64,000 nt of DNA from Gentiana macrophylla (Eukaryota > Streptophyta > Magnoliopsida > Gentianales > Gentianaceae). Position 1 is the stretch's first letter. Each line of letters starts with the position of its first letter. A program made the translations under genes and the position numbers. This document shows, one piece after another, positions 1 through 10,455 of this stretch. The DNA lies in the NCBI GenBank assembly GCA_026214975.1, contig CM047805.1:113889845-113953844 (forward strand), written 5' to 3'. The notes beneath the pieces are model-generated. The model ran no database searches and had not been told where the DNA came from. It saw only the letters and a program-made list of their open reading frames with translations.

Positions 1-1015
1 ACAACCTTTTTACGCTATGCAAACGTTCAAATTGCCTATGGGTACTATTCTCCAGCTCGAAAAAAATATTACAAAACTTTCTACTGGGGCGATAAGGGAA
101 AGAGAAAAATGCACTGTATTGCGTAGGATAAGTTGTGCCTACCAGAAAATGTAGGTGGGCTCGTCTTTAGAAAATTGTCAGAGATGAATAATGCCATTCT
201 TGCGAAGCTTGCATGGCAGTACACGAGTAATAAAAACTCCCTTCTGGTTAGCGAAATATGGAGATATTCATCAACCCATAAAATCAGGCAGTTCGGCAAT
301 TTGGAGAAGTACTAAGGGTGTGGCCCATATTATTGATTCTAGTGCATATTTCTAATGCAGGGCTGGTCTGGAAGAACAACTCGAAGGGATTATAGTCAGT
401 CAGTTCAGGCTACCATATCCAGTTGAATCCGGCGGTCATTAGTAACACTGATACAATCTGACAAGAGATCTGGCGGTTGAGAGGCACCAATAGAGCCAAC
501 CATCTTATCTAATCTTTGTCATGATGCTTTACCGGTAAACAAACATCTATACCATTGCCAAGTAATGGATTTGAAATATTTGTAGTCTTTGTGGTACTAA
601 TGAAGAGTCATCTCTACATGCCCTCCGGGATTGCAATTGGCCAAAGGCAATATCGGATAGATTTTTGGAGCCTCCTTGTAAATGTGAATTTTTTGCAGCT
701 AGCTCGGCGAAAGAATGGGTTACCGCGTGTCCCACGTCGCCCACGCCTCCTATGGGGACAGTGAAATGAAATATCGTCTGGAGAGAAATAATATGCGGGA
801 TTTGATATTCGCGAAATAACTGATATTCTTTTTAGCCTTTAATAGAGTTCGAACATTTAGTTTTATGTCGAGGTTATAGTTTACCACCACTGCTAGGCCG
901 TCTGGCTTGACAAATAATCGAGATTTGGGCATAGGAGAGTTTCGTCCACACAATAAGCTTTTTCATTTAATGAAATAAAATGTATTTCTCAAAAGAAAAA
1001 TAATAATTTAATACT
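1..1015 (+). pseudogene. LINE (L1-type) 3' part, decayed reverse transcriptase C-terminal region
   Basis: Remnant of the 3' half of a plant non-LTR retrotransposon ORF2. At 133-315 one frame reads CLPENVGGLVFRKLSEMNNA, the conserved stretch after the RT fingers/palm of plant LINEs. Around 470-560 another frame gives a W-R-L-R-G...N-R-A-N-H-L segment and a piece ending in V-N-K-H-L-Y. At about 595-730 a third frame gives CGTNEESSLHALRDCNW, the zinc-finger-like zf-RVT block. The pieces are collinear but sit in different frames with stops between them, so it cannot be translated. The 5' end lies outside the window. The 3' limit is set where the AT-rich tail (about 970-1015) begins and is approximate. 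Confidence 0.8.
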
Positions 1016-1030
1016 AAAGAAAGATATTAA

Positions 1031-1060
1031 TGCTCCTGCTCCTGCTCCTGCTCCTGCTCC
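1031..1060. repeat. Microsatellite (TGCTCC)x5
   Basis: Five perfect tandem copies of the hexamer TGCTCC. It lies outside any supported reading frame. Confidence 0.95.
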
Positions 1061-2578
1061 AAGGCCTAATTCCTAAATTACCCCTGATAAAAAGACCCAT
1101 CATCCAGGACTCTTTAGTAAACACACGACTTAAACCCTAAACTGTAAAGCAGCCGCCTCCTTCCATCACACAGCTTCATGATATATTGTCTCCTGAGGCA
1201 CAGTATAAACTCTACAGCCACTTCTGGATCTGAGAGCAAAATGCTTAAAACATCTGCCTCCTTCATGCTTCCCGCAAAATAAGAAGAGGTCAACAAAGGC
1301 ATTTGAGGGAGACGGATGAATATGTTTATAATGGCAAAAACGAAGGAATATTGATTGATGCTGTTGGTTTATATATTGTGTATCAGAAAATGATTTCTGT
1401 GTGTTTGAAATCGATTTTCTTACAGATGTTGAGATGCAAGATCTGCATTTATTTCCTCGATTCATTTGGATTTCTCACTTTGATATAGCTGCTGAATTTT
1501 CGGAAGTGATGATGACAAGATTATAGTATCTGAGCCTTTATCAGGCCTTGCTGATTATCTTTGCACGTCAGTCTGATCCCAAATTCTTAAAAGATTCATT
1601 CTTTATTTATTTACCGAGGTTTTTTATTTTCTCGTTAAAATTATCAACTTTTTCCCTGATTGACAGCATTTTTGTTTATAATTATCCCTGATTTGAAAGC
1701 CAATTTGCAGAGCAAGGTCATCCAATCTTTTATGATGTTTTACTTGCATTGAAGGTTGGCGACAACGATGGCGATTCTCCGTGCCTTTCAAATCTTTACA
1801 GTTTTGATTTTGGCCTCGAACAAATCGCTACAATTCCAAACGATTTTCAGTCTACAAATCCAACAATCTAATTTGGTCTTCTGTATTTGTTTTGAAAAGG
1901 GAACCTCTTTTGATGTTTTTTGTTTCATTATTTCAAGTTGATATAATACAAAATCTGTTTTGAAAGCCAATTTGCAGAGCAAGGTCGTCCAATGAATTTT
2001 GGTCTTTTGTATTTTTTCTTGAAAGACAAAAACATGCTCTGTAGTTAGTTTTATTGAATTTAGATGTTACAAAAGCTTGTCATTTTGAATAGATGAGCAC
2101 TTGTGTAAGTCTCTTAAGCACGGGAGATTATTGTGTAGTGTCTCCGCACGGTGCGGAGACATCGTGTGGCACACCACACACCACATATTTTCATTCTGTA
2201 TTAAAACTGTTTTCATTCTGTATTAAAACTGTGTGGTTCTGATCGTTTCATCCGTCATTCACCACAAATTCCCTCAGCACACAATAACTTCCTCTTAAGA
2301 AGATGAGGAGGCTGCTAAACCCTAGTCCCTGGTAGTAGGAATTGTTTGCCCATGATGATTTATTTGTGAAGTGCATTAATTTTGCCTTTTAAATTTGTTC
2401 AACTTACACTTTTGGCTGTTTATGGTTTGTGGCTTTTGTGTACACACTACACATAGATTGATGTGTGTAGGATCTATTAATTAATATGAGCTATTATTTC
2501 AAGGAAGGTGATGGAGGCACACCCTCGTGACCGAAAAATGCACAGAAACATACCTTGAAAAAACACAGTTATAAGTAG
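1061..2578. other. Intergenic, no supported gene; short repeats
   Basis: No open frame here resembles a known protein. Visible structure is limited to three items. A 35-bp direct repeat occurs at 1692-1726 and 1958-1992 with one mismatch. A near-perfect hairpin (10-bp arms, 1-base centre) lies at 2140-2160. A 22-bp unit starting TTTTCATTCTG is repeated in tandem at about 2188-2232. Confidence 0.6.
2140..2160. repeat. GC-rich palindrome, 10-bp arms
   Basis: GTCTCCGCAC and GTGCGGAGAC are exact reverse complements separated by one G. It stands out in an AT-rich stretch. Nothing nearby identifies it as a terminator or an element end. Confidence 0.8.
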
Positions 2579-2945
2579 TTGTGGCCAAATAAAACCGGAA
2601 CTGTCGGTTGGAACCAAAGCAGGTGGTTAATGAACCCGCGGTTTGTGTAACCGGCGGTTTGGAAAAACCGCAGTTCGACGGTTAGGGAGAGGTTAGGGTG
2701 TTTGGGTAACCGGAACCGGACCGGACCGGGATCGGTGGTTCAACCGGCCTGCCTGGAACCAGAACCGGAACCGGCGATTCTACGGCTATAGTACCAACAA
2801 CTATTTTTTTTAAAGGAGACTTATTGAAAAGGACAAAAACATTTACAAAATTATCAAAAAGGACACTATATGGTAAAAGGCAATAATACCCTCAAATTAT
2901 TAATTTTTTTTAAAACAAAACTGCTTTATTGGAGATTAGCTTTCA

Positions 2946-3849
2946 TTATCTTGGTTTAAAAAATAATAATAACCAAGGAGAAAGATTGGTAGCAAAACCA
3001 TTGGTTACTTCATTATCAACAGAAGCAACTATAACTATTCCTTTATTAATAGCATGATATGAACCAATAGAAATGGCATCACTGAAATAATCACCCTGTG
3101 GAGCATTTGGGCCTAAAGAAAGAGAAAGGGTATGAACCCCATCTCTAACTGCATCATCAAAAGCAGCTAGAATATCGGCATCATAGCAACCGGAGCTCCA
3201 ACTCGTCTTGTATGATGCAATCCTCGTCATTGGTGCTCTGCCTCTAGCTCCTCCAGCTCCTAGTTCTTGATAGTTCATATTCTCCACATAACGACCAGCA
3301 ACGATTGAGGCTGTGTGGCTGCCATGGCCTGAACTGTCCCTTGGGGACTTAAAGATATAGGCTTCCCTGATTCTTGTTTGGCCTCGTAACCACTCGAATA
3401 GTATCTTGCCCCTATTAGTTTCCTACACAAAAGAAGATTTTGAGGCCCTGACTTGTAAAGAAATCCATAAAAATGCAATTAATGGAAGATTAGTGCAAAC
3501 CTATTGCATGATGAAGCTTTGAATGATTCTCCTGATTGGCAAACTCCTTTCCATCCGGCCGGTACCGAAGGCATGCCGTAATCACTAAAACTTGGAGATT
3601 TAGGCCAAATCCTTGTACCATAATGTCAAAATCCAAACTATAATATGCATGAAACAAAAGGAACTACTATATAAGAAAAAAGACATAGGAGTGACTGACG
3701 ACTGAATCAATAAAACCAATGATAACATTGACTTGATTCTTGGTTGAATAACCGAGGATTTCCATAGTTTCTTCATCATTGAGTCTCATGAAATCCCATG
3801 AATGAGTTGTGTGCAGACTCCTCTTTGAACTGGGAAATATTGACACCAT
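2946..3849 (-). pseudogene. Subtilisin-like serine protease (S8) fragment with introns
   Basis: Read on the minus strand. Block 1 (3849 to about 3700) gives LHTTHSWDFM and VIIGFIDS, the end of the prodomain and the catalytic-Asp block. Block 2 (about 3600-3501) gives SFSDYGMPSVPAGWKG. Block 3 (3422-2946) gives KLIGARYYSSGYEA, then RDSSGHGSHTAS with the catalytic His, then a run ending VIVASVDNE and a P-W. Blocks 2 and 3 are separated by a clean 78-nt GT-AG intron (3423-3500), so the copy came from genomic DNA rather than from mRNA. There is a frameshift near 3340 just before the His block, and the Asp block has lost the usual T-G after D. The oxyanion Asn and the catalytic Ser are absent, because the fragment stops where a downstream exon would begin. 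It cannot make an active protease. It lies wholly inside the hAT-like element. Confidence 0.85.
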
Positions 3850-3971
3850 CCGTTCATATCAAAACCATTCAACAACAACCCAGAAAAGAAAAAAGAAAAA
3901 AGCTGGTGCAAATTTTATATTTAATATCGGGCATGTATTTCACATGTATCTCTTTTGGTATAGATTCTGTT

Positions 3972-3973
<2 letters not shown>

Positions 3974-4018
<45 letters not shown>
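3974..4018. repeat. AT microsatellite
   Basis: About 22 uninterrupted AT dinucleotides inside the hAT-like element. Confidence 0.95.
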
Positions 4019-4021
<3 letters not shown>

Positions 4022-4887
4022 TGTTTGGTTGTTAAAAACAACAATCAAATTTCTTTACGATACCGATTTTTGAAGTTGTTTTGATTTAATCGTTATTTAA
4101 ATACGGTTTTAGTTACAAGTAAATTTGGTTTTTATTTTATTCAACTAATTTTGTTACAAGTGTAAAAAAAAATATTCCATTTTATAACCAAATTTACTTA
4201 GGCAGCCGAATTACCAGACAAACGTTGAAAAAATAACATAATTTACATATAAGAAAAATAATAAAATAAAAAAACCTATAAAAAAATTATGAAAGACAAA
4301 AAAAAACAATAAGAACTACATTTGTTTTGATTTTTTTAAATGTGTAATCTTACATTACACATATTAATATAAAATATCGTAGAATCGAATTTTAGTACAA
4401 GCGTTGAAAAAATAACATAATTTTTAAAAATAACTTAATTGACATATAAAAAAAATAACACAATATTAATATTATATTTAAAACAGAATAAAAAACTATT
4501 TATAAAAAAATATATATTGCATTCGCTTTGGTAATGGTAGTGAAAAGAATTGTAATTTGTTATTGTAGTGAAAAGAATAAGTATTATATGAAAATGTAAA
4601 AAAAAAAAAAATTGTTAAAACCGTAATCTAAACCGGAAGGAAACCGTGTGAACCGTCAACTGCCGGTTTTTAACCGTCAACCGCCGGTTTTGTAAACCGG
4701 TGGTTCACTTCAACCACCGGTTCAGAAACCGGCACTAACCGGGAAAAAAAACCGGCGGTTCTGGTTAATGTTCGGTTCGGTTACACCATTTGGCCACAAA
4801 GTATCTTTTGTTGATAAAAGTAGTGGTTCTAAAGTCAATCTGTTTTTACTTTCAGCACCCATTATTTGATTATTTTTTATGATTAAA

Positions 4888-4944
4888 AACGTCAGTGGCA
4901 CTGACGTTCATATTGAAACACTTAACGTCAGTGACACTGACATT
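4888..4944. repeat. Two near-perfect 21-bp palindromes (GTCAGTG-n-CACTGAC)
   Basis: AACGTCAGTG-G-CACTGACGTT at 4888-4908 has 10-bp perfect arms. AACGTCAGTG-A-CACTGACATT at 4924-4944 has one mismatch. Related, more decayed copies lie on the other side of the Mutator-like element, so the cluster was split by that insertion. Confidence 0.8.
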
Positions 4945-5000
4945 AACGTTGCTCTTCAACAACAAAAGTCAGTGGAAGTTAGTGGATTGATGTTTCTAAG

Positions 5001-6051
5001 GGCTAAATTACAATTTTCGTCCTGTAACTGGATTCGTTTTGCAATTTTTGTTTTAGTTTTTCTCCGGCGACAATTTCAGTCATGTAAGTGGTATTTTTTT
5101 CGCAAAAATATTCCTGAATGCCGGAAAATGCCGACTGTTTCCGGCCAAAAAATGCCATGTCATCCCAAATTGACACGTCATCCTTCCACGCCAACATTTT
5201 TTTCAAAGAATAAAATGTTGCTAATTGGGGGGATTCGAACCTGCAACCTAAGTCTAAAAGTCTAGACACTTCTCTAACCAAGCTGCAACCGCACAACATA
5301 TTTTTTAAAGACATGTTTAGTATAAAAATATAATAGAGAATCTAATAATAGAGACAGTTTTTTTTAAAGTATAAATATATAGTATTCGTTACACGTGGTG
5401 ATAAATTTATTGAATGTATATTTTAAGTAATATAGGAGATTCTTAATTTTTTTAATGTATAGTATATATTATATAATACATGTGACTTAATATATGCTTG
5501 TATATCAAATTTGTTGATTAAGGCGGTTATGACAACCCCAGTACCGTACCCTTTTCTTTTCACTCTTGTTTTTCCCGTCTTAATCAATAATTTTGATATA
5601 AAAAAATAAGCATATATTATATCACATGCATTATACAATATATATCATACATAAAAAATAAAAAAATTAAGAATCTCTTATACTACTTAAAATAAAAATT
5701 CAATAAATTTATCACCATGCGTAACGAATACTATATATATATACATATATATATATATATACATACATACATATATATATATATACATAATATTTTTATA
5801 TTGAGTATGTCTTTAAAAATATGTTGTTCTTTAAAACAGATATGTAGTTGTAGCTTGGATGATGTGTCAATTTGAGATGACATGATATTTTTTTTTTGCG
5901 GAAAATATATACGATCAAGCATTTTTGGTCTTGTGACTATTTTTGCAAAAAAAAAAGGACCACTTACAGGACATAAATTGTCGTAGGAGAAAAACCATGA
6001 CCAAAATTGCAAAATGTGTTCAGTTACAGGACGGAAATTGTAAATTAGCCC
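5001..6051. mobile_element. Mutator-like foldback element with 9-bp target duplication
   Basis: The ends begin GGCTAAATTACAATTT at 5001 and finish with the matching inverted sequence at 6051. The flanks are exact 9-bp repeats GTTTCTAAG at 4992-5000 and 6052-6060, the length typical of Mutator insertions. The inverted similarity runs almost to the centre: the CCTGTAA...GG blocks, the CGACAATTT block, the TTGACAC block, the AACATATTTTT block and the long arm around GTATTCGTTAC (about 5380-5530 against about 5590-5730) all recur in reverse complement. The element is therefore nearly one giant imperfect hairpin of about 0.5 kb per arm. There is no transposase. The right arm carries an AT microsatellite (about 5736-5786). 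Confidence 0.82.
5222..5297 (-). other. tRNA-like segment inside the foldback element
   Basis: On the minus strand this reads CAGCTTGGTTAGAG, close to an A box, then about 40 nt later GGTTCGAATCC, a perfect B box, spaced as in a tRNA. A short pairing (GTCT/AGAC) sits where an anticodon stem would be. The acceptor stem does not close and there is no credible anticodon, so it is a tRNA-derived remnant (SINE head or old tRNA) rather than a tRNA gene. The opposite arm keeps only its edge, so most of it was lost from that arm or inserted into this one. Confidence 0.45.
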
Positions 6052-6071
6052 GTTTCTAAGTTATGACATTT

Positions 6072-6175
6072 TTATAACGTAAACGTCGGTGCCACTGGCT
6101 TTCGTCTTTGAACACCAACTTCAGTGTCATTGACGATGGTTTTCAATAGCAACGTCTGTGCCACTAACGTTGCTA
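6072..6175. repeat. Decayed copies of the GTCAGTG palindrome cluster
   Basis: Three degenerate members occur: AACGTCGGTGCCACTGGC, a TCAGTGTCATTGACGATGG segment and AACGTCTGTGCCACTAACGTT. Spacing is about 40 bp. They match the pair at 4888-4944 across the intervening foldback element. Confidence 0.6.
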
Positions 6176-6474
6176 TTCATAAAAAATGAGTATGGTGTCG
6201 GAGTAATTTTTTGTGGTGCCGGATGTAATGTGGTTTTGGAAATAAAAATAGGGATGCCTTTAGAACCCGTAAAAGTATTGCAAATAAAAGTACTGCAGAA
6301 TAGCATACATAACAATCCCATATTTATCATTCAGAGAAGCAAAAAGAAAAATTCCTTATAATTTCCTTAAGCATATGAAATTATATCTTGAGGGTTCCAC
6401 TAGATGCTGCTAAGAAGTGAATACTTACCTACATTTGGTCACCTGCCGTAGGGGCTCCTTACTAGGACGTACCG

Positions 6475-6620
6475 TCAGATTACTGTCATTTATACAAATA
6501 AATAAAACAGTTTTGTCTTTTTGTACTCTTGATAGTCATCCGAAGGTCTGTTGTCACGTATACAAACAAACAAAACAGTTTTGTCTTTTTATACACGCGA
6601 CAGTCATCCGACGGTTCGTT
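6475..6620. repeat. Two tandem units of about 75 bp
   Basis: Both units contain ACAAA(T/C)AAA(T/C)AAAACAGTTTTGTC followed by a GACAGTCATCCGA(A/C)GGT-like segment. There are only two copies, and no coding sense. Confidence 0.7.
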
Positions 6621-6649
6621 GTAATAGAGAGTCCCTGTATAAGATATTT

Positions 6650-6995
6650 TCCCATATGGTAGCCCTTTCGAACATCCGAAACAAGACGCTTCCTCTACTT
6701 GGAAGGGCATATGCGTGGCTAACCTCCTACAGGATGCTTTTAACGCCATTGGAGAAGATGTTGTGTGGGCACCCTCCTCGAAAGGAAAGAATATGGTGAA
6801 TAGTGCTTACGATTGGCTCATGGGATTCACGGATGGATTCATGGATACCCAAACACTATCGCCTTGGAACTCGATTCGGAAATTAAAGGGCCCTGCTCAT
6901 TATAATTTCCTTCTTTGGCAATCGGCCTATAGTTCACTTATGGTTACATAACTACTTTTCTCTCGCTATATCTCGGATTCTACTGATTGTACACG
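6650..6995 (+). pseudogene. LINE reverse transcriptase fragment, 5' piece (split by copia insertion)
   Basis: The frame from 6715 reads V-V-W-A-P-S-S-K-G-K, then SAYDWLMG, then a W-N-S-I-R-K-L-K-G-P block and F-L-L-W-Q. This is the standard order of the zf-RVT region of plant LINEs. After a frame change near 6950 it reads LLFSRYISDSTDCTR and stops at 6995, where a copia LTR begins. The continuation of the same block (the H-A-L-R-E-C motif) resumes at 12732, so the two pieces were once contiguous. Confidence 0.8.
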
Positions 6996-7155
6996 ATAAA
7001 TGGATAGATTTTGTTGAAATGCAATAGATTATGTTGCTCATTCAGTACACACACTTGCCTTATGTAGCAATGGCTAATTGTCAATGTAAAAGACAGATTT
7101 ACCCTTACATAATATACCCTTACAAACATAAACTAAACATCTCTATTCTTTAACA
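6996..7155 (-). repeat. copia 3' LTR
   Basis: Read on the minus strand it begins TGTTAAAGAATAGAG directly after a purine run (GAGAAGGGG, 7156-7168), the polypurine tract. It matches the LTR at 11797-12731 apart from scattered changes and the hAT insertion there. Confidence 0.85.
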
Positions 7156-7159
7156 CCCC

Positions 7160-8542
7160 TTCTCAAACTATATGTACTGGACAAGACATTTAGTTTGCTT
7201 CTGTAATGATGAAACTGAGCAGCATGCACGGCCTTTGTAAAAGCATCTACAATCTGATCTTGTGATGGAATGTAGCTCACAGTTATTTCCTTGTTTAGGA
7301 TTTTATCTCTAACAAGTGCACATCCACCTCTATGTGTTTGGTTCTTGCATGGTAGATAGGATTTTGTGCAAGACATGCAACTCTAAGTTGTCACACGGAC
7401 TACGGGTGCAGCATTCAACTTGATCCTCATTTCTTGCAGCAGCTGATTGATCCAAGATAGTTCTGCAATAAGATTAGCTAAGGATCTGTATTCAGATTCT
7501 GTACTTGACCTGGAAAATTTTGTTTCTTAGAAAACCATGACACTAAAGAATTGCCAAGAAAGACACAGTACCCTGTAACAGACTTTCTGTCTACTGGAAA
7601 ACACGCCCAATCTGCATCACAAAACCCTTGCAAAGACATACTATGCCCAGCAGGTATAAAGAGGCAATAGTGAAGTGTCCTTTTCACATATCTCAAAACC
7701 TTTTTAAGGGTAATCCATTGTTCAACTGTAGGAGTCCGCATGAATTGATTTAGGTAATTGACCACATGGTTAGGTCAGGTCTGGTAGAAGTCAAAAACTG
7801 AAGTCCTCCATGCACTTCTGTAGAGCAAATGGTTCTTCATAGGTTCTCCTTGATTGGGACTCAAGTGTTGACCTGCTGTCATAGGTAGAGGACATGATTT
7901 TATATTCTCTATGTTCAATCTCTTCAACAATTGTCTTGCATAATGTTCTTGAGACAATGTCAATCCTGTGGAATCCCTTAAAGCCTGCATTCCCAAAAAA
8001 TGGGAAATGGCACCAAGATCTTTCAAGGCAAATCTAGAGTTTAACATATGGCACCAAGATCTTTCAGAGCTACCAGTAACCAATATATCATCCACATATA
8101 TTAACACATACAGCATTTGACATTTAGTTTGAAGTATAAGCAAGAATGTGTCTGCCCTTGACTGGGAGAATCCCCACTCAATCATTTGAGTCCTTAGAGC
8201 TCCAAACCAGGCACTTGGAGCCTGTTTTAGGCTATATAAGGCCTTGTTCAGTTTGCAAACATACTGTAGTTTTTGGAGATCAACAAAGACTTCAGCCTGG
8301 GGCATTAAGATGTCTTCCTGAATAAGACCATTAAGGAATACATTATTGATGTCTACCTGCCTTATGGACCATTTTAGAGTTACAGCAATTGAGAGCACAA
8401 TACTGATTGTTGATGCTTTAGCAACAGGACTGAATGTATCAATGTAATCAACACCATAAATCTGCAAGTACCCCTTGGCAACTAACCGGGCCTTGTGCTT
8501 TAAAACAGTACCATCTGGTTTAAGTTTAACTTGAATATCCAT
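7160..8542 (-). pseudogene. copia reverse transcriptase and RNase H, frameshifted
   Basis: The reading from 8542 gives the RT start (VLKHKARLVAKG), then VFLNG, a K-A-L-Y-S-L-K-Q-A-P block and the catalytic Y-V-D-D within LIYVDDILVTG. After a break near 7770 the RNase H part follows (YCLFIPAGHS, FCDADWACF, S-V-T-G-Y-C-V-F-L-G). After another break near 7510 comes an S-E-Y-R-S-L-A segment holding the RNase H Glu. The last piece (7376-7143) is the usual C-terminal D-A-F-T-K-A tail. At least three frame changes are present, so no full RT/RNase H can be made. Confidence 0.85.
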
Positions 8543-9830
8543 CTATTCCCAACAAGATTCTGCCCTGGTTTAGAAGGTACAAGATCCCAAGTGTTGTTTT
8601 GTTGCAAGGCCAAAAATTCTTCCTTCATGGCTTGCTTCCACTGAGGACTGTCCAAAGCTTCAGAAACCCTCGTAGGTTCTGAAAGGTGAGCTGGAATATT
8701 AGAGTGAGTGATAGAAGAGTGGTAAACCTTTGATTTAAAAATACCACTTTTGGATCTGGTTTGCATGGGATGGCCAACAACTTGAGGAACATCAGTAGGT
8801 TGTGAAGCAGCAGGGTTACTGTCAGGACATGATTGTGTTGATGATGATGCTGAGACATCAGTGGATTGAGTGTTGGATGAGGCAGGACTGGAATTATGAG
8901 TGGATATATAAGTAGTGCAGGGTGAAGGATTTGGCATAACAGGAGATTCCGGCAAGGAAAATGGACTAGGATTTTCAAGACTAGTTCTGGTTGATCCTAT
9001 GACACAATCATCAGGCAGATGAGGTTGAGGGTTTGGATCACATCTTTGTGAGGGTGCTTCAACATTAAGGAAAGGCAGGTGGAAGGTATGAACAAGGTTA
9101 AGATCAACTAACACAGATTTATGTGGTCCCTGTGAGAATCCTGCTTTAAAAGGAAACTCAGATTCATTAAAAACAACATCCCTACTGATATAGGCTCTTC
9201 CTGTTTGACCAAGGCATTTATATCCATTGTGATGTTCACTAAGACCTAGATTGACATATTTTGTGGAATGATAACTGAACTTGTAGTTGTTGAAAGGCCT
9301 TAGGTTAGGGTAGCAAGCACATACAAGAATCTTATACTTAGAATAAGTAGGAACAGTGTTAAACAGAATCTGAGAAGCACACATATCTTCAAGGACAGGT
9401 GTTGGAAGATCATTTATAATCCTAACAGCTTGTTCAATGCTTTCCCACCAAAACCTAAGGGGCATGGATGACTGAGCTAATAAGGTTAGTCCCATTTCAA
9501 CAATTTGTCTATGCTTTCTCTCAGCCCTTCCATGCTGTCCATGAGCATGAGGACATGTGTGTCTGAAAACAATCCCATTTTCTTTCATAACAGACTCAAA
9601 AAATTTATACTCACCCCCCCAATTAGACTGAACACATTTACTGGTTGTGTGAAACTGATTTTCTACAAGTTTTTTGAAGGAAAGAAAGGTCTGTAAGGCT
9701 TCAGATTTGTGTTTTAAAGGATATATCCAGGTATATCTGGAGTGATCATCAACAAAGTGAATATAATATTGAAAACCAGAAGAGGTTATGGACCCCAAAG
9801 ATTAGTGTACACTACATCAAGAACAGACTG
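8500..9830 (-). pseudogene. copia integrase core and linker to RT
   Basis: The 9798-8500 frame contains YYIHFVDDHSRYTWIYPLK, a G-G-E-Y block, the H-x-Q-H-G-R-A-E-R-K-H block with the third catalytic acidic residue, and the RDVVFNESEFPF segment typical of the integrase C-terminal side. A low-complexity S/P/T-rich linker leads into RT. The second catalytic Asp is replaced (S-N-W-G-G-E), and the first is replaced in the preceding frame (T-N-L-W-G-P, normally D-L-W-G-P). The frame runs into RT with a shift near 8540. Confidence 0.85.
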
Positions 9831-10455
9831 AGCATGAAAAGCTGAATGATCATAAGGCAAGCTATGCATTTTCCTAAATTGACAGGCTTCACAAAAGTTA
9901 AGTTTATCATTAAAGGAAACATTACAAGATTTCAAAATAGTTTTTAAGACAGAAACAAAGGGATGGCCAAGTCTCTTGTGCCAAACATCAAGATTTTTCT
10001 CAACAGAAGTAGAACAAACAAAAGCATTACATAATTTATCATTAGACTCTTGAGATGGCTTGGATTGAAGGGAGATCAACTGACTGGAGTCCTTGACCAC
10101 TGGAATCTGATACAGGCCATGTCTAAGAACTCCTACTTGCAGAAGTGTCCTTGTGTCCTTGTCCTTGACATAACAACACTCATTGTCAAATTCAACTATA
10201 ACAGGGTAATCATGGGTTAACTGAGAGACACAAACAAGATTTTTGGTCATGGTAGGAACATGTAAGGAATTTTTCAAGTGAATGTGTGTGTTATTATGTG
10301 TGGGAATAGTGCAGGAACCAGTGTGATATATAGAGAGAAGCTCACCATTTCCAACAGCTAGGTTTTCTGAACCTGTGTAGTCCCCTGTCAAATGCAAGTT
10401 GTTAATATCATTGTTGATGTGGTTGGTAGTACCACTATCCATGTACCAGGCAGGA
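9786..10455 (-). pseudogene. copia protease and pre-integrase zinc domain
   Basis: The reading starts at the protease active site W-Y-M-D-S-G-T-T-N-H, continues through the protease fold, and ends with L-D-V-W-H-K-R-L-G-H-P, F-C-E-A-C-Q-F-R-K-M and T-N-L-W-G-P. The H-H-C-C pre-integrase motif is intact (H in WHKRLGH, CEAC). A short overlap and frame change separate it from the integrase core. Confidence 0.85.

Larger units (their letters stand above)
2579..4799. mobile_element. hAT-like non-autonomous element carrying a captured protease gene fragment
   Basis: The ends are inverted: GTGGCCAAAT at 2581-2590 and ATTTGGCCAC at 4788-4797, extendable by two bases on each side. Inside each end is a dense block of AACCGG/CCGGTT motifs (about 2594-2790 and 4618-4780), like the subterminal transposase-binding arrays of plant hAT elements. 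The flanks give only an imperfect direct repeat (AAGTAGT against AAGTATC), so the target duplication is eroded or the ends are off by a base or two. No transposase is present. The interior holds a subtilase gene fragment with an intron, plus an AT microsatellite, so it is best described as a Pack-type hAT element. The family assignment is inference from the ends and subterminal arrays. Confidence 0.6.

Noticed and set aside
3809..4084. Open frame with a poly-Ile/Tyr run
   Set aside because: It is translation of the AT microsatellite and overlaps the subtilase fragment on the other strand.
5222..5297. Functional tRNA gene on the minus strand
   Set aside because: The B box is perfect and the A box is close, but the acceptor stem does not pair and there is no sensible anticodon loop. 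It is kept only as a tRNA-like remnant.
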